Counted from the stretch's first letter, positions 9,834 to 21,864 are shown. The stretch is DNA of 64,000 nt from Cyprinodon diabolis (GCA_030533445.1 CM060066.1:2441749-2505748); one strand, 5' to 3'. Numbers and translations are program-made. Notes: generated from the letters alone by a model not told the origin.

Positions 9834-12800
9834 CTGAAAGAGAAGAGGGAAACAACCGTGGAACCGGAGGACGACGTGGAGGGAAAAAGCAACGCAGCAG
9901 ACATGTGACTGGAAGGGAAAACACTTTAAGACTTCTGGAGGTGTCTAAGTTTGACATTTTCTCTACTAAAGGAGACCACAAGTTCACCAAAACCTCCTAG
10001 TGGTTATAAGTCACAGCTTCTTAAGCTAATCCACCGAAAGTCTGCAGACTGTAAACAAATCTACAGACTGGGAGTCTGCAGGGAAAACGTTTCTCAGTGA
10101 TTTAAGCTTATTAAAGGCAAGAATGAGAAAAAAGGACAGAAAGTCGCCCATATAAGGATCCCATATGACCCAAGGATTTGATTTCATGATTAAAATTACA
10201 TTTTACAGTAAATGAATTCACACATTTACTTCAAAAAGGAAAAGTCCAGTCAGCAAGGAATAATCAATGGATCATTTTTGTAGTGACTATTTGAACAAAA
10301 CTAAAATAAAAAAATAAAAAAACTTAAGACCTAAAGTTGGTGAAAGCAAAAGGTGAATTGAATGCAAATGGCCACCTGATGCACAGTGGATTCTGGCTTA
10401 AAGGAATAGTACACCCAAAACATGATTAGCCTTCATTTTCTACTCACCCCCATGCTGAACAACACTCTGGAGTACTTTTTTGATATCTCAAATGCATCTG
10501 GAGATCTGGGAGGCTTCTTGCTGTCTGCTGACATTCAAATAATGGAGGTCTATGGCGCCCGAGGCAGAAAGGTCCATAAAAGTCCACAAAAAACGTGTCA
10601 ATATTCCTCCATACTGCTCGTCCAATGTATTCCAAGTGTCCTGAGTGGGTAGCGTCCATAATTTACTCGAAACGAAGTCATTTAGAATGTTTTTAGAGCA
10701 TAAACAGTAGTGTATAGGATTTCCTAAAAGCGCGTTCACGAGTCTACGGAAACCGCGGCAGACCAAACCAGATGAAAGTGCGCATTCAGCGTCTGCTCTT
10801 GATAATGCAAGCGTAGAAGAAGAAATGTGCTGTTTACCTGTGCAAAGAAAGAAACAACGAAAGAAAAATGTCTGAGGACTTCAGTGTTGAGGAAGAGCAT
10901 GAGTTCTTTGCCGAGCTGAATGCGCACTTTCATCTGGTTTGGTCTGCCGCGGTTTCCGTAGGCTCGTGAACTAACAGGGGCGCGCTTTTAGGAAATCCTA
11001 TACACTACTGTTTATGCTCTAAAAACATTCTAAATGACTTCGTTTCCAGTAAATTATGGACGCTACCCACTCAGGACACTTGGAATACATTGGACGAGCA
11101 GTATGGAGGAATATTGACACGTTTTTTGTGGACTTTTATGGACCTTTCTGCCTCGGGCGCCATAGACCTCCATTATTTGAATGTCAGCAGACAGCAAGAA
11201 GCCTCCCAGATCTCCAGATGCATTTGAGATATCAAAAAAGTACTCCAGAGTGTTGTTCAGCATGGGGGTGAGTAGAAAATGAAGGCTTATCATGTTTTGG
11301 GTGTACTATTCCTTTAAGCAGTCCAAAAAAATCATCCAGTTGTTTGCTTGCTTTATTTGTCCGTTCAGACAAACAGCCTGCAGGATTCACAGGATTCTTC
11401 TATTGCTCTCACTCTGATTCCTGCACCTGTTCTTTGATTGACTGACTGATTGACTGACTGGATGAAAAATGAAAACTGGTAAAAAACAAACCATATGACC
11501 ACCCATGTGCATAATGAGCTACCTAACCCTGAAATCCCTCATCCTCCGTCAGCGCTCCGCTCCGCTGCGCTCCAGACCGGCTGCTCAAAGCAAAGCCTAC
11601 AGCCTCCACTGTGGCTCCCGTCGCTCCGCTCTGAGATCCTTGGAGATGGTAGAGGGCAGCGCCAGATGATTAAATTCAAAGCAGCAAAATATGCGGAAAT
11701 GATCCAGGATTTACGCGGATCATTAAAAATAATTACAATCCATTAATTTTTTTTTAAATTAAGGCCTTAATTGGCACTAAAATTAATTAAATATGTTTAT
11801 CGAAGTATCTATAATTCTTTAATAAAAAATGTTTATAAAAACAATTTCAGATATATTATATCGTGATTAATTTGCGTAGAACTGATCATAAAGCCGTATG
11901 TTTGGAAAGGAAGCTCCAGGCGGAGAAAAAGCTAGAAAAAAATATATAGCCTATATATGTGTGTGTGGGTGTGTGTGTGTGTGTGGCCATGTCTTTAATA
12001 CCTGGTGGGGACAATTTCCTAGGAATATGCTACATTTTGGGGACTCATAGGTACTTGTGGGGACCAACAACTGGTCCCCACAAGGAAAGTTTCTCTTCTT
12101 GGGGTGGGGGTTAGGTTTAGGACTAAGGTGTGAATTGAGTTTAGGTTAGGTTTAGGGATAGGTATGTGTCGGTAATGGTTAGGGTTAGGGCAAGGGTCAC
12201 GGTTAGGCCATATAAATTAGTGGGAAATGAATGGAAGTCAATGGAAGGTCCCCACAAGGATATTGTGACACAACATGTGTGTGTGTGTGTGTGTTTACAT
12301 ACATACAGGAGTCATGGAACTGTGCTTACAGCTCCTTCATATTTCATGGACACTAATAACTTGTGTTCATGGTTCTTGTTGATGGCATTAAAATCATTTC
12401 TAATAGCATTAAAATAGCATTAAATTAGAGTCACTCACTCCTGTATGAACCCTGTGAGCTTAATTTAATATGACATGTTAAAAAAATCCCACCATCATCC
12501 AGCATATGTTCAGTTTCCGCCCAAATATTTTTTTGTTGTAGATTTTTATAACGGGGATAACTAGGATAATTCAAAACTGCTTTTTTTGAATGAACTTTGT
12601 TTGTTCTCTACTCCCAAACTCAGCATCTCTTTTCATTCCTGTAATAAGAAGTTTCTTTTGACTAAATTTGATTAAACTTTTAGTCCCTCGGTATAAAATA
12701 AATATTTTGATCGAGATGAGAAATCTGCTTCCTGGTTGGTGAATAACCAATAGTTTGCATCCAATCTTTTAAATAAACGGTGTTAGTTTTTTTGGAATAT

Positions 12801-13740
12801 ATAAGAATTATGCTATAAATTCTAGTCACCGATCTGTTGCTGCTATATTTTAATTTGACGAAACCGGGATTTCTCTATGTTCTTTTTCCTGTTTGGTGCG
12901 ATTGCAATTGCGGATCTTGACCCAGTCAGACCAGAGCGGAGCTAAAAATAGCTCGGCTCTGTAATTTGTCGGTGACGGACGGAGAAGACGTACGTGGACG
13001 GAGACGTGCGGAGGAGTAGCGGTGGATGTGGAACAGCTCTCATTGATTTACATGGAAGACAAGCGCTCCGCACGACGTACGTCAGCGGAGCGGAGCGCTG
13101 ACGGAGTATGTGGAATCTGGGGGTTACACCTCCCTATTTATACTGTTATTCTAAATAACGAATCTAAATAAATAATCCAAATTCCAAAATTTAACTGAAA
13201 AGGGAGAAATAGCTCCTACAATTTTCTTTACCTAAAACTAATACGGTGATTTAATGAATTTAGTGTTAATCAGTAAAAAAGCACATTCAAATGAAAATGA
13301 CTCTTCAGCCGAGTCTCCTGACTTGTAAAAGCTCTCTATGAGTTCAGGACATTTTCTTTTCCACTCTATTTGTTTTCGATAATGAGATGAATCTTCATCC
13401 AAATAGCCAAATATTTCGTTAGAATGCAGATCTTTTTATATAACTCTGCATCTTATCAAACAAATCCAACTGTAAATTTAATGCCGGACTCAGCAAAATA
13501 ATGCCTCACCTGAAGAAGAGGCGTTTTTGACACTTTCTCCCTCAAAGAAATGTTTTTAACTGCTGTTAAAGGTCGTCTTGTTGTTGCCCCTCTAGTTCAC
13601 CTGTTGTTCATTTCATTAACACCAAAGCAGCTGAAACTGATTAACACCCCCCTCTGCTGCTGACCTGACCAAATCAATATCCCACAAGTTTAATTGATGC
13701 TTTATTCTGATTACAAAGTGTTCCTTTAGGTTTTTAGAGT

Positions 13741-13822
<82 letters not shown>

Positions 13823-16152
13823 GTGCATACTGTTCAAGCTGAAACTGTGAATTTCATATAAATTATAAGTTGCTAAGCTGAGAATATGAATAATTCAATT
13901 TTAACCTGGAGAAATTGATAGCCGCACAAACTAAAATTTTTGCTGCACAAATGTAGCAAAGTTGATAGACATCAAATTTATTTATTTTTGCAAATGTGAG
14001 CAAAACCGCTGATGAACCCTGGAGAACATTTTTCTTTATATCTTTAGAACGATAGGAGCACAGATGAAAAGTTTTGCTGCACAAACATAGCCGAGGTGAT
14101 TGTGTCAATTGTGTCTGATTTCGTAAAAGTGGGGGGGCTGGTTGACCTTTTGACCTTTACCTGTTCATTAATATCTTCAAAGCCAAAGCAGCACAAGCAA
14201 CAATTTTTGCTGAACAAATGAGTTGAGTTAATTGGCACCCATTCCATTACATTTGAAGAAGGGGGGGCAACATTGCTTTATATCTTTAAATGTTGGCGGT
14301 ACAAATGAAATGTTTTGCTGCATGAATGTTTCGCACCAATTTTATCTAATTTGAAGAAGGTGGGGGGGGGGGGGGGGGGGTGTAACCTATCTTAAATGCA
14401 GAGCGGTGAACTTGCAGCCCTGCTGGAGGAAATCGGCCCGAACGCGCCTTTAGCCAGTTCCATCATTTGACAAACTCATTTGACAGGAACAGTACAATTA
14501 AACATTGCAACCAAACAGGTGGCCGATGTCCAAGTACATAGGGCTTGTAGCCATGGGCTACATGGATTAAATATTAAACTTCATATTTCATCCATCCTGA
14601 CGCTGCGAAGTTAAAATTACCTTCAATGATTCTCTGCTGCTGTTGTTTAATCTCCCCAAAGGACAGCCCCCTGGTCTCCTCTGACTCGTTGATGAGCCAA
14701 GGGTTAGCCGTGTTGCCTCCGCCTGCAGCAGCTCCTCCGCCGTCCATCAGCGTAGATCTGGGATTCATAGAGACGTCCATCTGAGTCATTTTAATTAAAA
14801 GTCTGTTTTATCCTGATGCTCGTGTGTTTTTCATCAATTTTACTGAGCTAATAGTTTGTAGCACCAACATTTGGTGCAGTTACTTCTGATCTTTTAAATC
14901 TTTCTTGGGTTGAAATCAGATCTAGACTTTGACTAGGCCATTCTAACCCAGAAGGTCTACGGTCACTGTGGTGCTGAAAGCTTCTAGCAGCTTTCCTTTC
15001 AGGATGGAGCTGTATCCGTGCTCTGATCAACTCAACTCCCACAGCAACAGGCTGCCACCACCATGCCTAACAGTGAGATCTAAACATCTAAAGGCACTTT
15101 CCAGTTCACCAGATCATCCAGTCAGATTGATTCACAGTTTTCTATCTAAGGAAAACCAGCTGATTGCATCGACTCATTGACTCTTCAGCAATCCCTCACA
15201 CTAAGCATGCTGGTAGCGACAGTGGAGAGGAAAAACTCCCTTTGAACAGGAAGAAACCTCCAGCAGAACCAGGCTCAGTGTGAGCGGCCATCTGCTGAGG
15301 CCCACTGGGGTTCAAGGAGACAGAAGCAGACATAGAAAAAGAAGCATAGATACAAAAGGCAACTGTCAACCAGCTCCACAGGCGGCCCCGTCCAGGAAAC
15401 ACACAGCCAGGCAGACGAGCTCCGAGCCAGCTCCCATGTCAGAGGATGAAGAGAGCACATCCAGTTAGTCACAGTCAGAGAAACAGGACTACACTGGAAA
15501 ACAGGCCAAGCTCCAACATCTAGAAACAAAGGTGTTGATGGCAGCAGCACAGCTGATATTTCTCTCCAGGATGGAGTCACAGCCAAACAGGAACAGACCA
15601 GATGAAGCTACTATGAGAAAAAGCAGAGAGAGCAGAACGTTAGAGATTGAACTAACAGATTCTGCAGAGTGGGAGAATAGAGATAGAATGAAGCAGAATG
15701 ATGAAAAAGGGGTCCCTATGTCCTCCAGCAGTCTAAGCCTATAGCAGCAGAACTATAGAGATAGATCAGGATAACCTGAGCCACTCTAACTAGAAGCTTT
15801 ATCAAAAAGGAAAGTTTTAAGCCTAGCCTTAAAAGTAGACAGGGTGTCTGCCTCACGGACTAAAACTGGTAGTTGGTTCCACAGGAGAGGAGCCTGATAA
15901 CTAAAAGATCTGCCTCCCATTCTACTTTTAGAAATTCTAGGAACCACTAGTAAACCTGCAGATTGAGAGCGAAGTGCTCTGTTAGGAACATAAGGAACAA
16001 TCAGATCTCTGATATCAGATGGAGCTTGGCCATTTAAGGCTTTATATGTGAGAATGAGGATTTACCCCATTTTTGTGTTTTTCTTGTATCTGTATCTTTG
16101 ACGTGTTTATCAACCATATAATGGGCCCTGAATCACCCATCTGTACTTATGG

Positions 16153-16200
<48 letters not shown>

Positions 16201-19200
16201 TGAAGAGATGCCATGTGGCTGAATTTTCCCGCTCTCTCTAATGGGTGAATTATTTATTTTGAAATCACTGAGGGTTTTTGTTACACTTGCAGAATATAAA
16301 CAAAAAAAATAGTGTCCGATGTAAATATTCTGTCGAACATGTTTGAATACGAGCAGAATGAGTTTTTATCAACCTTGGCTATGAGGTTGTTTCTACGATT
16401 TCTTTCACAACCTTTGGGATTGATCTTCTTAGCGCTGCTTTGCAGGCTTTCATCTTCCTGCGGACCACGCACTCGATTACATAAAAGGCTTCCTAACAAT
16501 GAGGAAACCAGGCTAAATTAGCTCAGCTAACTGTAATCATGTGGTGCCATGGCTTTCAGCTTGCCCACTGAGGCCCGACTTTAATGGCGATGTGCGGCGG
16601 GTAATCTGGACTGTAGGGAAGGCGTCAGGGCCGTTCCTGCTGTGTGGTCTGAGAGGACAGAAGTGTGGGAGGGGACGGATTAGACCACGCTTGAATGATC
16701 TAAGCTACTTTTGGTTGAAACGTTGAGTAGAATGAGCAAATTTCAGCCGACAGGAGAAGTTGAACTTTTACATTTCAAGCATCTCTAAGGGCGTCTCTTA
16801 AAATCTCATCCTTTCCTTTAGATCTACCTGTGCCGCTCTAACCTTTCCTGTCTTCGTTTGCTCAGGAAATGGTTGTAATTAGTTAAATCTCGCCTGTCCG
16901 TGTCGCTCACTCAGGATCTGGATGCTCACTGATGACAGTCGTCTCCTTTATGGCTGCCAAAAGATGTGCCTGACTGAATTTGTTTCTCTCCACAGACGGT
17001 TTAATTGGATCTTTACACAATAGGTGCTGGATTCGAGGAAGTGCCTGTCTGGCTCTTGGTCTAATAATAATCAAAGCTGTTAGAAAGACTTGCCTGAGCG
17101 TCTCCTCCGCTGCACCGATGAGATCAACCTCAGCTTCAAACCCTCAGAGTAACATAAACACTAAAAACATAATCCACAGAAAGAGGCTCGCTCGTGTGTT
17201 TACGACCTTCCAATGCTATAAGAAGAAGTTATACCTCTTAACATCGTTGGCTTTTCTAAATTAAAAACACAAACTTTAATAGATTTCATTTGGGTTTTAT
17301 GTTATTGGCTGCAAATAGCATGTAACTTTACAGTTAAAGGGATATTATAAGGATTTCCACATTTTGCTTGGTTTAAAGAATCTGGGCGAGTCATGGGGAA
17401 GGTTTACTAGTGGTTCCTAGAATTTCTAAAAGTAGAATGGGAGGCAGATCTTTTAGTTATCAGGCTCCTCTCCTGTGGAACCAACTACCAGTTTTAGTCC
17501 GTGAGGCAGACACCCTGTCTACTTTTAAGGCTAGGCTTTAAACTTTCCTTTTTGATAAAGCTTCTAGTTAGAGTGGCTCAGGTTATCCTGATCTATCTCT
17601 ATAGTTCTGCTGCTATAGGCTTAGACTGCTGGAGGACATAGGGACCCCTTTTTCATCATTCTGCTTCATTCTATCTCTATTCTCCCACTCTGCAGAATCT
17701 GTTAGTTCAATCTCTAACGTTCTGCTCTCTCTGCTTTTTCTCATAGTAGCTTCATCTGGTCTGTTCCTGTTTGGCTGTGACTCCATCCTGGAGAGAAATA
17801 TCAGCTTTGCCTTTGTTTATATATGTTCAATATGGATGTTTTTCCAGTGTAGTCCTGTTTCTCTGACTGTGACTAACTGGATGTGCTCTCTTCATCCTCT
17901 GACATGGGAGCTGGCTCGGAGCTCGTCTGCCTGGCTGTGTGTTTCCTGGACGGGGCCGCCTGTGGAGCCGGTTGACAGTTGCCTTTTGTATCTATGCTTC
18001 TTTTTCTATATCTGCTTCTGTCTCCTTGAACCCCAGTGGGCCTCAGCAGATGGCCGCTCACACTGAGCCTGGTGCTGGTGGTTTCTTCCTGTTCAAAGGG
18101 AGTTTTTCCTCTCCACTGTCGCTACAAGCATGCTTAGTGTGAGGGATTGCTGAAGAGTCAATGAGTCGATGCAATCAGCTGGTTTTCCTTAGATAGAAAA
18201 CTTTGAATCAATCTGACTGGATGATCTGGTGAACTGGAAAGTGACCTGAGATGACATGATGTGAATTGGAGCTATAGAAATAAACTGAATAGAATACGAA
18301 TGGATCTGAGAGTGGAAGAAGCTATAATCCTAAAATCAAAATATGCTTCTGCTCATTAACTATGAACATTTCATCGGATATGCAGGATTATCTGAGGCGT
18401 CTCTATGTTAATACCTGGATGGTTCAGGCTCTGCGGCGTCTCGTTTGAAGGAGGCGTTGAGCCGCTTCTCTCTGGTTAGCAGCTCGTCGATCAGGTTCTG
18501 CCTCCTGTCGGCTTCAGACTGCATTCTGAGGAGAGGCAGTTAAGATTCCAACATCATCATCATCAGTCACTGTAAACTCAAAGGAATCTCCTGATCAAGA
18601 TCAGAAACTGTTCTGTTCCATGGAGCTCTGCCGCCCTCTACAGGAGCATCATGGTTACTGCAGGCAGAACCAACCCTGGATGACAGTCATCTCAGTCTCA
18701 TGACTTTTACAGCTCGTGACAAAAGGCAGGGAAATAAAAGGATACATGCGCCGAGATGAGGAGCTCCTCATCAGGCCCTCTTTGAGCTGAGCAATGTTCT
18801 GTTTGAGTTTCTGAAGGGACGCTCGCAACGTCATGTTAACCTGCAAAAGATTAAAAAAAGGCATCTGGGTGAACATGAGAGCCCTTTGCTCAACAGGAGG
18901 AAAAGAGGAGGGAAATGACACCTTTGCAGGGTTTCCCCCCGTTCTTTGCTGCCTGTTCCTCTCATGGATGTTCTCTGCTATCTCCTGAGCCAGGCGGCAA
19001 GTGGCGTCGTAGTTCTGCAACCTACAGGAGAGGTGGATGAAGAGAGGGGCACGATGAAGCAGCCACAGACGTCTTCATCATATCAGTTTATAAGAGTCTT
19101 TATAATAGCAGATAAATAGAGTTCACAAATTTTAAACCACAAAAAAAATTACAAGCTGTTGTAGATTCTCAGTCATCCCGGTCATAGTCGTCCAAAAAGT

Positions 19201-19658
19201 TAAAAAACATCCACTGGAATTTGTTTCCAAGTTTGAAGACGTTTCTCTTCCATCCAGGAAGCTTTTTCAATTCAAAATGTCAGAAATAGCGTTTAGTTCC
19301 AGGTTTTATACATTAGCAGAGAACAGAAGACCTCGCCTGTTCATCCAGACCAACAATTCCCTCTAATGACCCCCCTTTCAGAGACATAGACAGGTATGGG
19401 GCATTGCAGGCTAACAAAGAAGCCAAACGACCCCCATTCCAAAGGGGGGGACCCGTTCATCCGTTTCTATTTGCATGTTTTCTAAACTAAAACCAGGCTT
19501 TGTTGGGCTGCTGGATAAAAAAATCAGATTAATCGATTATTGAAATAACCCTCAACTCATTTAGCAATCGATTAATCATTAAATAGAGGATAGAGACTGT
19601 AAAACATGCCTTTAACTGACAGAGCGACCCACCTAGAGCAGGAATTAGACCTAGATTG

Positions 19659-19693
<35 letters not shown>

Positions 19694-21787
19694 TTAAAAT
19701 AATATATATATATAATTTATGTCTACAGGCGAGAGGCATAAACAGCTGGACAGGTTGCCAGGGCAACACAGAGACATACAAGTCAAGCAACCATCCACTC
19801 ACTCACACCTAAAGAGAATTTAGAGAAGCCAATTAACCTAACAGTCATGTTTTTGGACTGTGGGAGGAAGCCGGAGTACCTGGAGAGAACCCACACATGC
19901 TCAGGGAGAACATGCAGACTACATGCAGAAAGACCCTGGGCTGGGAATTGAACCCAGAACCTTTTTGCTGCAAGGCAGCAGTGCTACCCACTGCACCACC
20001 GAGCAGCCAAAACCTTATTTTCACTTTTGCAAAAAGTCTTCTTTAAGGAACCTTTGACTAGCCAATTATTTTCAATTAATCAATCAAAGTATTTCTTTAT
20101 TGTCAACTCCAATTTACATTGTCATCGATAATTCAGTTTCAGTACAAACTGTTCATCACATAACGATTTACTGAGGCCATGCGTGCCACAGAACGCTGCC
20201 TTTGGCGCGTTCTTACGGCGGCCAACATGAGGCGGTTCCCTATAGTGCTGCCGTTAATCGATTGATTGACAAAAATAATCAGCAGATTAATCGATTTTCA
20301 AAATAATCGTTAGTTGCGACAATTATTTTTTCGTCCAAACCTAGACCTTAATTGGAATTAATTGGGATTTTAACGAGCTGTGAGGAAATGAAGGTGAGCG
20401 AACCCCAATACACTGTAAAGATGGAGCAAAAGATCAATAAAATCAATAGAACCGGTCTGACGACATGAAATAGGCATGAAGATCTAAAAAGATTACACAT
20501 CCTGCGCCAATCACTAATAAATATCGACAATGCATGAAAAACCAATTTTGTTCTAAAAATGTTACTGAGTTTTTCCTAAAGCTTTGGGAGCCCAGTGAAC
20601 CACAGAGACAAATATGGAAAACCTAGAGCAGCGGAGAAGCTTCTCGGGACGGCTGCACTACTAAAATAATGTAGGGCTGAAACAATTAAGCAGATTAATC
20701 GATTATTGAAGTAATCCTTGACTAATTTAGTAATCTATTCATTAACTGGAGTATAGAGACAGTAAAACACGCCTTTAGCTGAAAGAGCGACTTACTTGGA
20801 GCAGGAATTATACCAAGATAGTAAACCAAGAATGTGTTAATATTTTACATTTATGATAAAAAAAAAATCTTTTCTGTCAATCTCCTCATGTGGAAAAGTT
20901 TTCTGTATTCGTTCACATTGGCCTGTTTTCCAGTGTAGTCCTGTTTCTCTGACTGTGACTAACTGGATGTGCTCTCTTCATCCTCTGACATGGGAGCTGG
21001 CTCGGAGCTCGTCTGCCTGGCTGTGTGTCTCCTGGACGGGGCCGCCTGTGGAGCTGGTTGACAGTTGCCTTTTGTATCTATGCTTCTTTTTCTATGTCTG
21101 TTTCTGTCTCCTTGAACCCCAGTGGGCCTCAGCAGATGGCCGCTCACACTGAGCCTGGTTCTGCTGGAGGTTTCTTCCTGTTCAAAGGGAGTTTTTCCTC
21201 TCTACTGTCGCTACAAGCATGCTTAGTGTGAGGGATTGCTGAAGAGTCAATGAGTCGATGCAATCAGCTGGTTTTCCTTAGATAGAAAACTTTGAATCAA
21301 TCTGACTGGTTGATCTGGTGAACTGGAAAGTGACCTAAGATGACATGATGTGAATTGGAGCTATAGAAATAAACTGAATAGAAATGAAAAGATCAGAGTT
21401 ACAGAGCAGTACATTTTTTGGTAATAAGCACCAAAACGTTCAACATGGTTTTTAGAACAGGCCCATATGTACTGATCTGCATCAGAAAGCAGCCAGTTGA
21501 AGGAAAATGAGCCATTTTTAGGCTGGTTGTTGTTCCGGACATGCGCAGTCCTGTCTGACAGCTAGTGACAAATATTAGAGTTTCCATCACTTTAAATACA
21601 GCCACAATGATTGATGGATGAAGAAACATAAACAGATCCCTTTGGCTAACTTTGGTGACTAACTAGCAGCTACGGAAGCCGAATGGGTCCAAAAACAGAA
21701 AGAACCGGCCTGACGTAAAAAAGAGAAATATTTGTGAAGGTTTTTTGTATTAGAAGCTAAAGTCGCTCACCAGGGGTCCTGAGACAT
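9741..21787 (-). CDS. Syntaxin 8 (Qc-SNARE), coding exons 1-6, 3' end missing
   Basis: Syntaxin 8 is a tail-anchored Qc-SNARE. In vertebrates it pairs with syntaxin 7, Vti1b and VAMP8 in late endosome fusion. Six coding exons join in phase: 21787-21771, 19021-18922, 18840-18746, 18525-18415, 14757-14621 and 9833-9741 (17, 100, 95, 111, 137 and 93 nt). All have GT-AG junctions. The product starts MSQDPW. It has the N-terminal helical domain (RLAQEIAENIHERN; ADRRQNLIDELLTRE), the ETRGLSFGEIKQQQQ linker, and the first half of the SNARE motif ending ELEEQN. Its Gln at about residue 183 is the ionic-layer glutamine. 184 codons are present; human STX8 has 236 residues. The rest of the SNARE helix and the membrane anchor were not found and should lie beyond position 1. 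Confidence 0.92.
9841..10397. other. stx8 intron sequence, nothing recognised
   Basis: Part of the intron between exons 6 and 5. No ORF with protein-like sequence or nameable repeat was seen. Confidence 0.4.
10402..11313. mobile_element. Foldback element with ~390-bp arms, TTAA flanks
   Basis: The left arm (about 10402-10792) and right arm (about 10911-11313) are near-perfect inverted copies around a loop of about 120 bp. Each arm contains the same 76-codon open frame, which is an echo and not a gene. The ends AGGAATAGTACACCC and its inverse are bounded by TTAA (10398-10401 and 11314-11317), the target used by piggyBac-type elements. The loop contains a short frame starting MSEDFSVEEEHEFFAEL, possibly a transposase relic. 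It lies in stx8 intron 5. Confidence 0.75.
11520..13125. repeat. Possible DNA transposon with 'tccgtcagcgctccgctccg' ends
   Basis: The block at about 11520-11560 (taaccctgaaatccc..., then ctccgtcagcgctccgct) is inverse to about 13085-13127. This suggests terminal inverted repeats some 1.6 kb apart. Flanking duplications do not match, so the limits are uncertain. The inside has no transposase and includes another repeat at 11955-12297. A related 'ccgctccgctcc' end occurs near 50195. Confidence 0.35.
11955..12297. repeat. GT-flanked 'ggtccccacaagga' dispersed repeat
   Basis: GT microsatellites bound a unit with 'gtggggacca', 'ggtccccacaaggaaag' and a degenerate 'ggttagggttaggg' tract. The telomere-like words are part of this common fish repeat and do not form a clean (TTAGGG)n array. 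Confidence 0.5.
13744..13818. repeat. (TA)n microsatellite, ~75 bp
   Basis: Uninterrupted TA dinucleotide run in stx8 intron 5 (between coding exons 5 and 6). The short frame reading IYIYIY across it is not a gene. Confidence 0.95.
13890..14390. repeat. Degenerate ~110-145 bp tandem repeat, four copies
   Basis: Four diverged units share 'tttttgctgcacaaa' (about 13936, 14073, 14205 and 14311), a 'tatctttaaa' or 'tatctttaga' motif, and in three of them a 'gaagaagg' or 'aaaagt' stretch running into a G-run. The last unit ends in about 20 G at 14361-14380. It lies in stx8 intron 5 upstream of exon 5's 3' side. I do not recognise the family. Confidence 0.6.
14621..14757 (-). CDS. stx8 coding exon 5
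   Basis: The exon completes the Arg codon and encodes STLMDGGGAAAGGGNTANPW and then LINESEETRGLSFGEIKQQQ with QRIIE. The Gly/Ala-rich insert is longer than in the human protein. Past the insert, NPWL and EETRGL are conserved. Donor GTAATT follows a single G of the next codon. Confidence 0.92.
15085..16062 (-). mobile_element. L2 LINE, 5'-truncated copy
   Basis: It matches the 3' end of the L2 element at 35396-39433: the last ORF2 codons ([20 protein letters not shown], inverted) followed by the 3' UTR. The 5' break is near 16062, after 'tatatgtgagaatgaggatt'. It lies in stx8 intron 4. Confidence 0.85.
16153..16200. repeat. (GTTA)12 microsatellite
   Basis: Twelve tandem GTTA units, beside the 5' break of the L2 copy. 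Confidence 0.95.
17402..18297 (+). mobile_element. L2 LINE, 5'-truncated copy
   Basis: Plus-strand copy of the L2 3' end, opposite in orientation to the copy at 15085. It begins in the last ~60 codons of ORF2 and runs to 'gaaataaactgaatagaat'. Around 17812-17850 it has sequence not found in the other copies, between 'gaaatatcagc' and 'ccagtgtagtcc'. Confidence 0.85.
18415..18525 (-). CDS. stx8 coding exon 4
   Basis: The exon completes the Ile codon and encodes MQSEADRRQNLIDELLTREK and then RLNASFKRDAAEPEPS. The DRRQNL motif is nearly identical to human STX8. It ends with AG of an Arg codon before donor GTATTA. Confidence 0.92.
18746..18840 (-). CDS. stx8 coding exon 3
   Basis: Acceptor CAG is followed by GTTAACATG. 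The exon encodes VNMTLRASLQKLKQNIAQLK and then EGLMRSSSSRR, the second helix. It ends with AT of a split Ile codon before donor GTATCC. The intron between exons 2 and 3 is only 81 bp. Confidence 0.9.
18922..19021 (-). CDS. stx8 coding exon 2
   Basis: Acceptor TAG precedes G at 19021, which completes the split Trp codon. The exon encodes LQNYDATCRLAQEIAENIHE and then RNRQQRTGGNPAK, the first helix of the N-terminal domain. It ends in phase 0 before donor GTGTCA. Confidence 0.9.
19190..19520. repeat. Half copy of an inverted-ended repeat
   Basis: It carries the terminal block ('gaagacgtttctcttccatc', 'caggaagctttttcaattc') followed by a body shared with 29737-29936, then breaks off at 'gctggataaa'. 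The copy at 29737-30030 lacks this end and carries the opposite one. The two together outline one element with inverted ends of roughly 110-130 bp. A third end is at about 63680-63790. Confidence 0.6.
19735..20010 (-). repeat. tRNA-like SINE, partial
   Basis: Reversed, it reads 'ggtggtgcagtgggtagcac' then 'ggttctgggttcaattccc', resembling polymerase III A and B boxes, followed by the SINE body ('ggactgtgggaggaagccgg' on the plus strand). The widely spread fish repeat of this type ends in a (ATGG)n tail, and such a tail with adjoining body is seen at 26045-26140. Confidence 0.55.
20667..20840 (+). repeat. hAT-like 'gggctgaaac...attaatcgatta' repeat
   Basis: Starts 'tagggctgaaacaattaagc' and shares 'agattaatcgattattgaa', 'agagactgtaaaac' type words and 'gagcaggaatta' with about 19525-19650. 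A matching inverse end ('aataatcgttagttgcgac') lies at about 20300-20340. The family is recalled as hAT-type; no target duplication was verified. Confidence 0.4.
20921..21388 (+). mobile_element. L2 LINE 3' UTR copy (~470 bp)
   Basis: Contains only L2 3' UTR, from 'ccagtgtagtcctgtttctc' to the short 'gaataga' tail. The 5' break is within about 20 bp of that of the copy at 52054-52502. Confidence 0.85.
21771..21787 (-). CDS. stx8 coding exon 1
   Basis: Seventeen coding bases, ATG to CCCTG, giving MSQDP and the first two bases of a Trp codon; donor GTGAGC follows. The start is supported by the human protein beginning MAPDPW. Any 5' UTR runs up toward about 21870. Confidence 0.88.
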
Positions 21788-21864
21788 CTTCTAAAAGTTA
21801 ACCACGATCCGAAATAACACACTTTCAGGCCGAGGAGTAATCACTGGCAATCCGTTCCTTGTTT

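Noticed and set aside
10422..11293. Two identical 76- and 71-codon frames in opposite orientation
   Set aside because: They are mirror images in the arms of the foldback element, not duplicated genes.
12170..12215. Interstitial telomere array
   Set aside because: Only a few imperfect TTAGGG-like words within a dispersed repeat with GT flanks.
13616..13837. Frame encoding IYIYIY
   Set aside because: Translation of a (TA)n microsatellite.
15275..15586. Recurrent frames reading [20 protein letters not shown] (also at 17836, 20853, 35565 and 52280)
   Set aside because: These are antisense or sense readings of L2 3' UTR copies. Conservation reflects recent copying and the true L2 ORF2 ends before them.
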